DNA of 64,000 nt from Bacteroidales bacterium (lineage in GTDB: Bacteria > Bacteroidota > Bacteroidia > Bacteroidales > F082), in the NCBI GenBank assembly GCA_016936505.1, contig JAFGXS010000052.1, positions 124,001 to 188,000 of the forward strand, read 5' to 3'. This document shows, in pieces, positions 26,740 through 36,300 of this stretch (position 1 is the first letter of the stretch; every line of letters starts with the position of its first letter). The notes beneath the pieces were generated by a model. That model saw only the letters and a list, made by a program, of their open reading frames with translations, made no database searches and was not told where the DNA came from. The translations under genes were made by a program, and so were the position numbers.

Positions 26740-27408
26740 ATGCCTGTTTCACAGAAAATACTACAGTTTTACAACGAACTAAAAATCATAGAACAGCTCC
26801 CTGTAGGAGTTGAAGTCTTGAATCCTTACCTAAATGAAGAAACCTTTAATATTTGTGAACAGTTTTATGGTAAGTATTATAGCGATCAAACCAAAAGGAG
26901 GATTATTTTTGGAATCAATCCCGGCAGGTTTGGAGCAGGTATTACCGGTGTTCCGTTTACCGATCCGGTTCAATTAGAAAAATCTTGCGGCATCCGAAAT
27001 AATTTTGAAAAAAAAGCTGAATTGTCGTCAGAGTTTGTCTATCTATTAATCAATCAAATGGGTGGACCTGAGCACTTTTATAAACATTATTTCATTGGTT
27101 CTGTTAGTCCCTTAGGCTTTGTCAAAGATGGAAAAAACTACAACTATTATGATGATCTCAAATTGCAGAAACAATTAAAATCATTTATTCTCAAATCAAT
27201 GATTCAGCAAATATCATTAGGTATTGATACAAAAAAATGCTTTTGCCTAGGACAAGGGAAAAATTTCGACTACCTTATGATGCTGAACAGTAAGCATAAA
27301 CTTTTTGATGAAATCATACCTCTTCCCCATCCACGATGGATCATGCAATACAGAAGAAAACAATTAGATAATTTTTTACATGACATAAGCCGACAGCTTA
27401 GCACATAA
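26740..27408 (+). CDS. SMUG2-like uracil-DNA glycosylase
   Basis: A 222-residue member of the uracil-DNA glycosylase superfamily, closest in pattern to SMUG2 (DUF4918). The first active-site motif is GINPGRFGAGITGVPF (58-73), like the SMUG GMNPGPFGM-x-QTGVPF. The second is PHPRWIMQYRR (about 195-205), where SMUG1 has HPSPRN. It should excise uracil or related deaminated or oxidised bases to start base-excision repair. It is a single gene with a palindrome directly upstream. Whether it is inducible is unknown. Confidence 0.82.
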   Translation: MPVSQKILQFYNELKIIEQLPVGVEVLNPYLNEETFNICEQFYGKYYSDQTKRRIIFGINPGRFGAGITGVPFTDPVQLEKSCGIRNNFEKKAELSSEFVYLLINQMGGPEHFYKHYFIGSVSPLGFVKDGKNYNYYDDLKLQKQLKSFILKSMIQQISLGIDTKKCFCLGQGKNFDYLMMLNSKHKLFDEIIPLPHPRWIMQYRRKQLDNFLHDISRQLST

Positions 27409-27412
27409 TTCA

Positions 27413-27436
27413 TGACAAAACTGTCAGAATTTTTTC
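27413..27436 (+). terminator. Weak terminator after the glycosylase
   Basis: TGACA and TGTCA form a five-pair stem around a four-base loop, followed by GAA and a run of six T residues. The stem is short, so termination may be partial. Confidence 0.4.
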
Positions 27437-27567
27437 TCTCAAACTCTTTTATAAATATACAATTTCACTTGTTTCTATTTGATTAGCTGTTAACCGATTT
27501 ACACAGATTGTTTATGGCATAATTTCTGATAAAACGGGGTCATGTTTCACAAAAAAATAAAATAATC

Positions 27568-27912
27568 ATGGTATTACCAACTAACTTAAAACACATAGCA
27601 ACTGCAGCCGATCTTGAGCAGTTAGTCAACGAAAATGAAAATGTAATGGTTTGCTGTGGCCGAATGGGCCCAATGTGTGTTCCTGTTTATGCTTCAATGG
27701 AAGAACTGGAAACAGAATATACCAATGTTCAATTCAGAGATATGTTATTCGATAGTCCTGAAGCCAGGGTAATTCGTGAGCTTCCTGAATGCCGTGGATT
27801 CATGGGACTTCCATTTACCGTTTATTTCAAAAATGGTAAAGTTGCAGCAGCAACCAGCAGCATCCAAACCAAAGAACAAATCACAGAAATTCTGGATCGC
27901 GAATTTAAATAA
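27568..27912 (+). CDS. Atypical thioredoxin with a C-x6-C active site
   Basis: A 114-residue thioredoxin-fold protein. In place of WCGPC it reads MVCCGRMGPMCVP: Cys29, Cys30 and Cys37, so the candidate redox pair is Cys30 and Cys37 with six residues between. The cis-proline loop is present (MGLPF, Pro82), and a further cysteine (Cys75) lies just before it. The rest keeps the fold (strand VQFRDMLF, helix KEQITEILD). The start is ATG 27568. It lies 77 bases ahead of trxB on the same strand, so it is probably TrxB's dedicated substrate. It could instead work as a sensor or chaperone if the pair does not form a disulfide. Confidence 0.75.
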   Translation: MVLPTNLKHIATAADLEQLVNENENVMVCCGRMGPMCVPVYASMEELETEYTNVQFRDMLFDSPEARVIRELPECRGFMGLPFTVYFKNGKVAAATSSIQTKEQITEILDREFK

Positions 27913-27989
27913 ACCTTTACGGTAAAATGACAATATAAGGAGAAGCACTTTCACTTTGGATTGTGGTTCTCTTTTTAAAACAATTCACC

Positions 27990-28934
27990 ATGAATAAAAA
28001 TCAGTTTGATGTTATTGTATTGGGTGGCGGTGCAGCAGGATTAACTGCCGGAATTTACTTATCAAGGGCCAAAGCCAAAGCATTGGTTTTGGATACCGGA
28101 ATGCCAGGCGGTCAAATGATTTTAACCTATGAAATTGCAAACTACCCCGGAATTGAAAAGACAACAGGGTATCAGCTTTCCGCAACGATGGCCAAACAAG
28201 CCAAAAGTTTTGGTTGTGAGGTTAAAAGTAATGTTAAGGTAAAATCCCTACAATTGGAAGGAGAAACCAAATCGGTAACACTTGAGAATGGAGATATTTT
28301 TGAAGCTCCGGCCATTATTTTAGCTACAGGAGGTCGTTCCAGAATGCTTCGAGTCTCAGGAGAAGAAGAATTCAAGGGACGTGGTATATCTTACTGTGCT
28401 ACCTGTGACGGAGACTTTTTCCAGGACAAAGAAATCATAGTTGTTGGTGGTGGAAATTCAGCGCTGGAAGAAGCTGTTTCTCTTACAAAATATGCCAGTA
28501 AGGTTACCGTTCTTCATGAATTCGACCACTTCCAGGCATTTGAGCATGCTGTTGATGAAGCCAAAGCCAATCCAAAAATTGATTTCATTATGGAATCACA
28601 TATCACCGAGTTTGTTGGAGAAAACCAATTAAATAAAGTGAAATACAAGAACCTTAAAACCGGTGAAATCAGTGAAAAAGAAATTGATGGTGTATTTATC
28701 TTTATCGGATATGAAGCCAACACCGATTTTTTCAAGAATGGTCCGCTGGAATTAAATCAATGGAATGAAATTATTTCTAACGAAAGCATGCAAACCAATC
28801 TTGAAGGAGTATTCACTGCCGGAGACTGTCGTGCCAAACGCTACAGACAAATTACAACTGCGGTCTCAGATGGCACAATCGCAGCTTTAAATGCACTCAA
28901 TTATATCCATCAAAAAGAAACTCAGCCGGTATAA
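27990..28934 (+). CDS. trxB: Thioredoxin-disulfide reductase
   Basis: Passes electrons from NADPH through FAD to thioredoxin. The FAD motif is LGGGAAGLTAGIY (11-23), the NADPH motif VVGGGNSALEEA (about 151) and the redox centre CATC (Cys136-Cys139). The C-terminal FAD contact TAGDCRAKRYRQI is intact. From ATG 27990 it is 314 residues, the usual length; a GTG at 27963 would add nine poorly fitting residues. It is paired with the CX6C thioredoxin gene and followed directly by a terminator. It presumably also serves CysH indirectly through thioredoxin. Confidence 0.95.
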   Translation: MNKNQFDVIVLGGGAAGLTAGIYLSRAKAKALVLDTGMPGGQMILTYEIANYPGIEKTTGYQLSATMAKQAKSFGCEVKSNVKVKSLQLEGETKSVTLENGDIFEAPAIILATGGRSRMLRVSGEEEFKGRGISYCATCDGDFFQDKEIIVVGGGNSALEEAVSLTKYASKVTVLHEFDHFQAFEHAVDEAKANPKIDFIMESHITEFVGENQLNKVKYKNLKTGEISEKEIDGVFIFIGYEANTDFFKNGPLELNQWNEIISNESMQTNLEGVFTAGDCRAKRYRQITTAVSDGTIAALNALNYIHQKETQPV

Positions 28935-28950
28935 AACCGGCTGCTTTTTT
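28924..28950 (+). terminator. Terminator overlapping the end of trxB
   Basis: AGCCGGT and ACCGGCT form a seven-pair stem followed by GCTTTTTT. The trxB stop codon lies in the loop, so translation reaches the hairpin. Confidence 0.82.
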
Positions 28951-28989
28951 ATCATTTAGTTTCCCAAATACCATATTTTGAAATATCTC

Positions 28990-28997
28990 TACATTTG
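28990..28997 (+). promoter_or_regulatory. Candidate -7 element for the DUF819 gene
   Basis: TACATTTG matches TAnnTTTG 18 bases before the chosen ATG, and lies across the alternative TTG start at 28995, arguing against that start. Confidence 0.45.
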
Positions 28998-29015
28998 CTT
29001 CCCAAAAAAAGCATA

Positions 29016-30167
29016 ATGGAAATTCATTCACTCATTCATCCCGATCAACAATGGATCTTGTGGGCAATATTAGTTTTCGGCGCCACTTTTGGTGTCTGGG
29101 CTGAACAGTACACACGATGGGGTAAAAAAGTATCAGGAGTCATTGTCAGCATTTTGTTTACATTTATTTTATCCAATCTAACCATCATTCCCAGCAAATC
29201 TGAAACCTACGATATGGTATGGGCATATTTGGTTCCATTGGCTGTCCCACTCCTATTGTTCAAAGCCAATATCAGAAGGATTATTAAAGAAGCCGGTCCA
29301 ACTTTAATTGCTTTTGGAATTGGCGCTGTCGGAACCGTTATTGGAACAATCGTTGCTTTCAGAACCATTCCTTTAGGGGAAGAAGGTTGGAAACTTGCCG
29401 GAATTTTTTGTTCAACTTACATTGGCGGATCAATGAATTATGTAGCAAGTTCCCAAGCTCTCCAGTTGCACTCGGGTGATTTGCTTACGGCAGGCGTTGC
29501 TGCTGATAACCTCGTTATGACAATATACTTCCTCATTCTCTTTGCTCTGCCATCCATGGGATTTTTAAAAAAACATTTCAAGAACAATCATCAGGAAGAA
29601 GCCGATAAGTTAAGTCCTTCAGACTTGTCAATAGAAGAAATCAGCGAAAATCCCGGAATGCTGGATTTAGGAAAATCATTAAGTATTGGACTTATTATAG
29701 CGGCATTAGGATTTTATTTACAGGATATTATTCAAATAAAAGGAAGTGCCATCCTTATCATTACTGTGATGATAATATTAATTGCCAGCCTCTTTCCAAA
29801 ACAAATGAACAAAATTAAAGGAGCCGATATGATAGGTTCCTTCTTTATGCAAATCTTTTTCGCAGCTATTGGAGCAAGCGCCAATATTCTTGTCGTACTA
29901 AAAGTAGGTCCCATGCTTTTCTTTTTTGCTGCGCTTATTTTACTTGTTCACCTTCTTTTTATTTTAATTGGTGGAAAACTTTTAAAACTTGATATTGCCG
30001 AAATTGTTATTGCATCTAATGCCAACATGGGTGGCCCAACAACTGCTGCTGCTATGGCTGTCGGAAGGCGGTGGAAATCATTAGTAATTCCAGCTATTCT
30101 TTGTGGAACACTCGGCTACGCAATTGCTACCTTCATTGGAGTCGGAGTTGCCTATTTACTTCATTAG
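29016..30167 (+). CDS. DUF819 family membrane protein
   Basis: A 383-residue integral membrane protein of the DUF819 family (YjcL-like), with about ten helices. The family is thought to be transporters, but no substrate is established. Family-like signatures are VPLAVPLLLFKANIRRI, GGSMNYVASSQAL and the C-terminal SNANMGGPTTAAAMA, which resembles a re-entrant loop of a carrier. It is a single gene bounded by the trxB terminator and the FMN riboswitch leader. A TTG seven codons upstream is less likely than this ATG. Confidence 0.82.
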   Translation: MEIHSLIHPDQQWILWAILVFGATFGVWAEQYTRWGKKVSGVIVSILFTFILSNLTIIPSKSETYDMVWAYLVPLAVPLLLFKANIRRIIKEAGPTLIAFGIGAVGTVIGTIVAFRTIPLGEEGWKLAGIFCSTYIGGSMNYVASSQALQLHSGDLLTAGVAADNLVMTIYFLILFALPSMGFLKKHFKNNHQEEADKLSPSDLSIEEISENPGMLDLGKSLSIGLIIAALGFYLQDIIQIKGSAILIITVMIILIASLFPKQMNKIKGADMIGSFFMQIFFAAIGASANILVVLKVGPMLFFFAALILLVHLLFILIGGKLLKLDIAEIVIASNANMGGPTTAAAMAVGRRWKSLVIPAILCGTLGYAIATFIGVGVAYLLH

Positions 30168-30233
30168 AACCTATAACAAGCTAAGTATTTCACTGAATTG
30201 TCTGATACATTGAAAAAAGTACAGATTAGTCTC

Positions 30234-30263
30234 TTGTTTTCTAATAAGATTACAATACTTTTG
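30234..30263 (+). promoter_or_regulatory. Promoter of the FMN-riboswitch leader
   Basis: TTG (30234-30236), a 19-base spacer and TACTTTTG (30256-30263) fit the Bacteroidota consensus and place the transcript start at about 30269, just before the aptamer. Confidence 0.65.
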
Positions 30264-30272
30264 CACCGACAT

Positions 30273-30402
30273 TCTTCAGGGCAGGGTGCCTTGTCATGAG
30301 ACAAGAATTCCCGACCGGCGGTTAAAGCCCGCGACTCCCGAAATATCGGGACTGATTCCGTGAAATCCGGAAGCCGACAGTAATAGTCTGGATGGGAGAA
30401 GA
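30273..30402 (+). promoter_or_regulatory. FMN riboswitch (RFN element)
   Basis: The conserved RFN core is directly readable: AGGGCAGGGTG (30278-30288), AATTCCCGACCGGCGGT (30306-30322), AGCCCGCGA (30326-30334), GAAGCCGACAGT-type core near 30370-30381, and AGTCTGGATGGGAGAAGA (30385-30402). P1 closes with TCTTC/GAAGA. The P2 loop is enlarged by an inserted CTTGTC/GACAAG hairpin. P4 (CCCG/CGGG) and P5 (TTCCG/CGGAA) are intact. The element senses FMN and, when bound, normally lowers expression of the gene downstream, here a TonB-dependent receptor. The region between aptamer and ATG (30403-30513) contains no strong intrinsic terminator. The sequence before the promoter (30168-30233) shows nothing notable. 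Confidence 0.95.
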
Positions 30403-30513
30403 TGTAAAATTGTGTATGTTGCTTATTGACATCCTTGTCAGTATGAACATCGGATTGTATATACTCCTTTGCCCTGATTTGTTTAAGGGTTCAAAACAAA
30501 TAAAAATTATTTT

Positions 30514-33084
30514 ATGAAAAGGAGTTCTCTATTTCTGTTTATCATTGTCTTTCATGTAACCGGTTTTGCTCAAAATTTAGTTAGGGGAAAAATTATTGAC
30601 CAGGAAACAAAACAACCAATCCCTCTGGCTCAAATCTTTACCAATAAAAGTTCAACAGGAACTATTAGCGACAGTAGCGGTTTTTTTCAACTAAAAATAA
30701 ACAGCAATAAAACTTTACTGACAATTGAGAGCATAGGATTTCAAACTAAAAATATTCTTTGCAGGGTAACGGGTAACACTACGGATCTCGGAACCATTTA
30801 TCTGGCTCCCAAATCATATACTTTAAATGAAATAAACATTACATCCGGGTTGGCTAACAAAAATGTTGACCCTGTAAATGTGACAACATTATCAGCCCAA
30901 ACTATTAAAAGTCAATTGGGAGATCAACCTCTACCCCTTTCCTTACAATCTGTTCCCGGCGTTTTTAGTATTCGTGATGGTGGCGGCAGTGGTGATGCAA
31001 AAGTAAGTATCAGAGGTTTTAAACAAAATAATGTCGGACTCCTGCTCAATGGAATTCCCATCAATGGTATGGAAAATGGATTAGTATACTGGAGCAACTG
31101 GTTAGGGCTTAATGATGCAACAGCTGAAATTCAGGTTCAGCAAGGCCCCGGACTGGCCAATATGGCTACTGATGCCGTTGGCGGAAGCATCAATATTATC
31201 ACCCGAACCAATAACAAGCCCAAAGGTGGTTCTTTCAGTTACCAGATGACTGATTACGGAAATACGAAGTTGACATTAGCCTTGAACACAGGCACTATGA
31301 AAAATGGTTGGAATTTTAGTTTTCTGGGTTCATATTTTAATGGACCCGGCTATGTTGATGCAACTTACGTACACGGGTTTTCCTATTTTTTCTCCGCAAA
31401 CAAGCAAATCAATAATAGGAACCATATTAACGTAACTCTGATGGGATCACCTCAACACCATGGTCAAAGAACGTTAAGGCTAACATACAATGAAATGGAG
31501 CAATATGGATTAAAATATAATAAAGACTGGGGTAGTTTAAATGGGAATATTATGAATGCATCCGAAAATTTCTATCATAAACCGTTTTTAAACATCAATC
31601 ATGATTTAACTATCAGCAAACATCAATATCTTTCTAATTCATTTTTTGTTAGTTATGGCAACGGTGGTGGAAAGTGGTCTGAGACTTTCAATTATGCCCC
31701 TTCTATTTTTCAGTTTACAAATTCTTCAGGACAAATCGACTGGAATGAAATATACAATTTAAATGCAAATAATCAAACTCCATACGTTTTGGCCAATGGC
31801 GACACTGTTTCAGGCTATTCACTCAGAGTAGGAACAAATTATCTGTCAACTTTTATTACGACGGGTTTTATGAGTACTTACAAAGAGAAATTAAACAGGA
31901 ATCTCACCTTCACTGGCGGAATATATTATCGGTACTTAAACTCTTACGTAAGAGAACAGATCTCAAATCTCATGGGAGGTCAGTTTTATATAGAAGATTA
32001 CGGATGGTCGTTAAGTAGTGTTGCGGGTCGGAACCAAATAAAAAAGGTAGGCGATATAATTAAAACAGACAACAATTCAATCATTCAGCAAGCTAATGCA
32101 TATTCGCGATTGATTTTTGAAAATGAAAAATCCAAAGCATATATTGCACTTGGAGCAAACAACAGGTGGTATCAAAGGATAGACCGCTTCAATTATGTTA
32201 CAAATCAAAAAAGTATAATGGTTAAAAAAATCGGTTTCGATTTGCGTACCGGATTAAATTACCATGTATCACCAAGCAGTCAGCTGTATTTCAATACTGC
32301 TTATATTTCGAAACCTCCGTTCTTCACTTATGTATTTGGTAACTATACCAATATTCCTGTTCAGAACCTTAAAAATGAAATCATTAAAACCATTGAACTG
32401 GGCTACAGATTTACGAAAAATTCTTTAAACGGAAATGTAACAGTATATTATACCAGGTGGGACAATGTATCTTTACTAAGCGACCAATATGTTCAGCTGG
32501 CAAATAATCAGCAATCACGGTCAATGATCAATGGGCTAAACTCACTTCATAAAGGAATTGAAGGAACAATTAAGTATAATATTTCCGAAAAGTTTACTTT
32601 GGGAGCCCTTTTTTCGTTGGGTGATTATAAATGGTTAAACAATGTGCAGGCAACACTGTTGAATAACAACAATGTTGTAACCGACACCATCAATGTTTAT
32701 GCCAAAGGACTCTACGTTGGAGGAACAGCTCAGCAACAAATCGGACTGAACATAGACACTCGTATTGCAAATACTTTCAACCTGAAACTTCAATGGATGC
32801 ATTATAGCAAAGTTTTTGCCGATTTTAACCCTCTAACCAGAAATGATGCACAGAAGAAACTTCAACCTTACGAATTTCCTGAGTACAGTGTACTGAACGC
32901 TTATTTATCAGTGCCTTTTAAAATATCAAATCTTCCTGCTTTGCTTCAAATTAACGGTTATAATTTACTTAACAAAAAATACATTGTTTCAGGATTAGAT
33001 GGTGCTGAAAGTAATTTACAAACTTTTACTGGCTTTTGGTCTTTTGGAACCAATTTCAATATCATGCTAAAGCTATATTTTTGA
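30514..33084 (+). CDS. TonB-dependent outer-membrane receptor, flavin-regulated
   Basis: An 856-residue receptor with signal peptide (1-19), a carboxypeptidase-regulatory-like N-terminal domain (about 22-105, starting VRGKIIDQETKQPIPLA), a plug domain (about 120-225, with VSIRGFKQNNVGLLLNGIP and AVGGSINIIT) and a long beta-barrel ending in a terminal phenylalanine (MLKLYF). It should take up a scarce ligand using energy from TonB-ExbBD. Its only visible regulatory signal is the FMN riboswitch, so the likely cargo is riboflavin, FMN, FAD or a flavin complex. No SusD partner or inner-membrane flavin permease is adjacent. It stands alone, followed by 283 bases of AT-rich DNA. Confidence 0.92.
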   Translation: MKRSSLFLFIIVFHVTGFAQNLVRGKIIDQETKQPIPLAQIFTNKSSTGTISDSSGFFQLKINSNKTLLTIESIGFQTKNILCRVTGNTTDLGTIYLAPKSYTLNEINITSGLANKNVDPVNVTTLSAQTIKSQLGDQPLPLSLQSVPGVFSIRDGGGSGDAKVSIRGFKQNNVGLLLNGIPINGMENGLVYWSNWLGLNDATAEIQVQQGPGLANMATDAVGGSINIITRTNNKPKGGSFSYQMTDYGNTKLTLALNTGTMKNGWNFSFLGSYFNGPGYVDATYVHGFSYFFSANKQINNRNHINVTLMGSPQHHGQRTLRLTYNEMEQYGLKYNKDWGSLNGNIMNASENFYHKPFLNINHDLTISKHQYLSNSFFVSYGNGGGKWSETFNYAPSIFQFTNSSGQIDWNEIYNLNANNQTPYVLANGDTVSGYSLRVGTNYLSTFITTGFMSTYKEKLNRNLTFTGGIYYRYLNSYVREQISNLMGGQFYIEDYGWSLSSVAGRNQIKKVGDIIKTDNNSIIQQANAYSRLIFENEKSKAYIALGANNRWYQRIDRFNYVTNQKSIMVKKIGFDLRTGLNYHVSPSSQLYFNTAYISKPPFFTYVFGNYTNIPVQNLKNEIIKTIELGYRFTKNSLNGNVTVYYTRWDNVSLLSDQYVQLANNQQSRSMINGLNSLHKGIEGTIKYNISEKFTLGALFSLGDYKWLNNVQATLLNNNNVVTDTINVYAKGLYVGGTAQQQIGLNIDTRIANTFNLKLQWMHYSKVFADFNPLTRNDAQKKLQPYEFPEYSVLNAYLSVPFKISNLPALLQINGYNLLNKKYIVSGLDGAESNLQTFTGFWSFGTNFNIMLKLYF

Positions 33085-33329
33085 AACTATTTTATTGGAG
33101 CATCACGAATTATTTTACACCAAATCCATATTTTTTAGAAAAAGATCTTTTTTCAGCATCGAAATAGCAATAAAACATAACTTTTTCCTAAAATTTATTA
33201 ATAATTCTTAGAAAAATATAATTTCATAAATTATTGAAATACAAATAATTGTTAAAAACAGTCTATACAAAGTGTTCAAAGCTTTATTTCAATTAATATA
33301 TACTTAATATAATGAGGTAGGTGATTGAA

Positions 33330-33337
33330 TATATTTG
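33330..33337 (+). promoter_or_regulatory. Candidate -7 element for the Oar-like receptor
   Basis: TATATTTG matches TAnnTTTG 30 bases before the ATG. No canonical -33 is seen. The intergenic region also holds a GATC-centred A/T palindrome (33139-33152) that could be a weak transcription stop after the first receptor. Confidence 0.45.
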
Positions 33338-33367
33338 CCGCATAAAATTTAATAAATTCTATTTCTT

Positions 33368-36300
33368 ATGAAAAAGTATTATTCTTTAATTGCAATGTCC
33401 ATAATGATGCTCTGGAGCATTATGGCTTTTGGACAGGGTTCCACGACGGCTGCTTTAACCGGTGTGGTTACTGATGCAAAGGGTGCAACTTTACCGGGAG
33501 CTACAATTCAGGCTATTCATCAGCCTTCTGGTACAGTTTATGGCGCTATCACCAACGACAAAGGTCGTTATTCCATTCAGGGTATGCGTGTCGGCGGACC
33601 CTACACAATCGTTATCTCATATGTTGGTTTTACAACAGTAAAGTATAACGATGTTCAGCTTCCACTGGGTGAAACTTCTGTTTATAATGCAGTTTTAAAA
33701 GAAGCTACTAGTCAATTAAATGAGGTTGTTGTTAGTGCAAATGTAGGAGTAAAAAATTCTGCCGGTGGTGCTGCAACTAATTTCAAAGCAAGCCAAATTG
33801 CTGATGCACCAACTGTAGATCGCAATATCTATGATGTTGCTAAGTTATCACCAATGGTTCAGATTACCAAATTAGGTGGTATTTCTATTGCCGGTTCAAA
33901 TAACCGTTACAACTCTTTCCAGATTGACGGTATGGTAAGTAATGACGTATTTGGTCTTGCCGGTTCGGGTACCAATGGCGGTCAGACTGGTGCTAACCCA
34001 ATTTCACTTGATGCTATTCAGCAAATTCAGGTACTTATTTCTCCTTTTGATGTTCGTCAGGGTGGATTTACCGGTGGTGGTATTAATGCTATTACCAAAT
34101 CAGGTACCAACCAGTTCCATGGTTCAATTTATACTTACTATACAGACCAAAGCATGTATGGAAAATGGAGCCAGGTTAGTGAAAGTGTTTCTAAACTTGA
34201 AAAAGAATCAACCAAAACTTTAGGTTTCTCTGTCGGTGGCCCTATCATTAAAGATAAACTTTTCTTCTTTGTAAATGCTGAACAAAAAACGAATTCTTAC
34301 CCATCAGATTACTATGCAGGTTATAGAACCGGTTACATTTCTACAGATGAGGCACAGGTTATTCTCAACAGATATTCATCTATAACAGGGTTCAGTGACA
34401 GTTATGCCAGACGTAATCTTGATACTAAAGGCTTGTCTGTATTGAGCCGCATCGACTGGAATATTAACAAGAAAAACAAATTCTCATTACGCTATCAGTT
34501 GAATGATTCTTATAAAGATGTATATGGTGCCAGCTCATACACCTACTATTTCGACAACAGTGGTTACAAAATGAGAAACAAAACCAATTCTATCGTTGCC
34601 GAATTGAACTCAACCATTAGTAATTCAGTTTACAACGAAGCTCGTGTTGGTCTTACAATGGTTCGTGACAACCGTGATGTTGCTTACCTTGCTCCTAACG
34701 TTTACATCAAAAACCTTGGTGGTTCTTTTGACTCAAATACAAACTTGTGGAGTCAAGGATCTGTTAGTTCATATATTGGTACTGAAAACTATTCAGGTGC
34801 AAATGCTTTGAATCAGGATATTTATGTTATCGAAGATAACCTTTCATGGTACAAAGGAAACCACACCTTTACTGTTGGAACACATAATGAGATTTACAAA
34901 ATGTACAACTTGTTTATTCCTTCTAGTACAGGTTCATATTATTACAACTCTTTGAATGACTTCCTGAATGACAATGCATACATGTTTACCTACCAGTATT
35001 CTGATTATAATCTGACCGGTACTTACAGATGGGGTGCAACCGTTAAAGCCGGTCAATTTGGATTTTATGCTCAGGATAAATGGAGTGTGAATGAAAATTT
35101 TGATTTGACCTACGGTATACGTTTTGATATTCCAACTTTCTTCAATAAACCTACTGCTAACCCCGAATTCAACCAAAGTACATATGCAACTAACTACAAT
35201 GTACAGGTAGGAGAAGTTCCTTCAACAAAAGTGATGGTTTCACCTCGTATCGGATTCCGTTTGTACACCGATGACAGCCACAAAACTTTGATCCGTGGCG
35301 GTACAGGTATTTTCACCGGCCGTGAACCTTTTGTTTGGTTATCCAACGTATGGAGCAATACCGGTGTTGAAATGAAAGGGACTACCATTACCAGCAATGT
35401 ACCTTCTTTTGCTACCTATGGTGATGACCCTGTAGCAGCGATGAATTCAGCTGCCGGTTCTGCTTCAAAACCAACCATTAATACCGTAAGTAAAAACTTC
35501 AAATATCCACAGGTATTCCGTACAAACCTTGCTTTGGAACAACAGTTATCAAACGGTTGGAAAGTTACCTTGGAAGGCTTATTCTCAAAAACAATGAATA
35601 ATGTTTGGTGGGAAAACCTTGCTCTTACTGACAATGGTCAAAAAGTTTATGCTGTTAGTGCAGACGTTCCTAATTCAGGTACCATTTACTGGTCAAGAGA
35701 TGCCGGAAGCTACTATGCAATCGTAAACCTCCAAAACACAAACAAAGGTTACACATACAACCTAAGTGCTCAGATTGAAAAGACCTTTAAATTTGGTTTA
35801 GATGTTATGGCCAGCTATACTTTTGGACATGCTTATTCTGTAAATGATGGAACCAGTTCAATTGCATACTCTAACTGGAAATATAACTATGCTGTTAATC
35901 CAAACGATCCTAATGCACTTTCTTATTCAATGTTTGATGTACCAAACCGTATTTTAGCAGTTGTAACTTATACCTCACCTAAATACTGGGGAAGTAAATT
36001 CAGTACAGTTGCTTCATTAGTTTATAACGGATTTAACGGTCAACGTTACAGCTTAACAATGAACGAAAGCAGAGACTTCAACAACGACGGTCAATATGGC
36101 AACTCTTTGTTGTACATTCCTACTACCGGCGAACTTGCACAGATGTCATTTGCTACTGAAGCAGATCGTACCAATTTTGGAAGCTGGATTGCAAGCGACA
36201 AATACGCCAAAGATCATCGCGGACAGTATGCTGTACGCAACTCAAACATGGCTCCTTGGGAAAACCATGTTGACCTGCATTTTGCAGAAGATTTCTATTA

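Noticed and set aside
30472-30495. Intrinsic terminator in the FMN leader
   Set aside because: CCCT/AGGG could pair, but the stem is four bases and no T run follows.
33139-33152. AAAAAGATCTTTTT palindrome as a terminator or operator
   Set aside because: The stem is only five A-T pairs and such palindromes are common by chance in AT-rich DNA.
33942-34223. 93-codon frame inside the Oar-like gene
   Set aside because: It lies in another frame of a clearly coding gene with strong codon bias.
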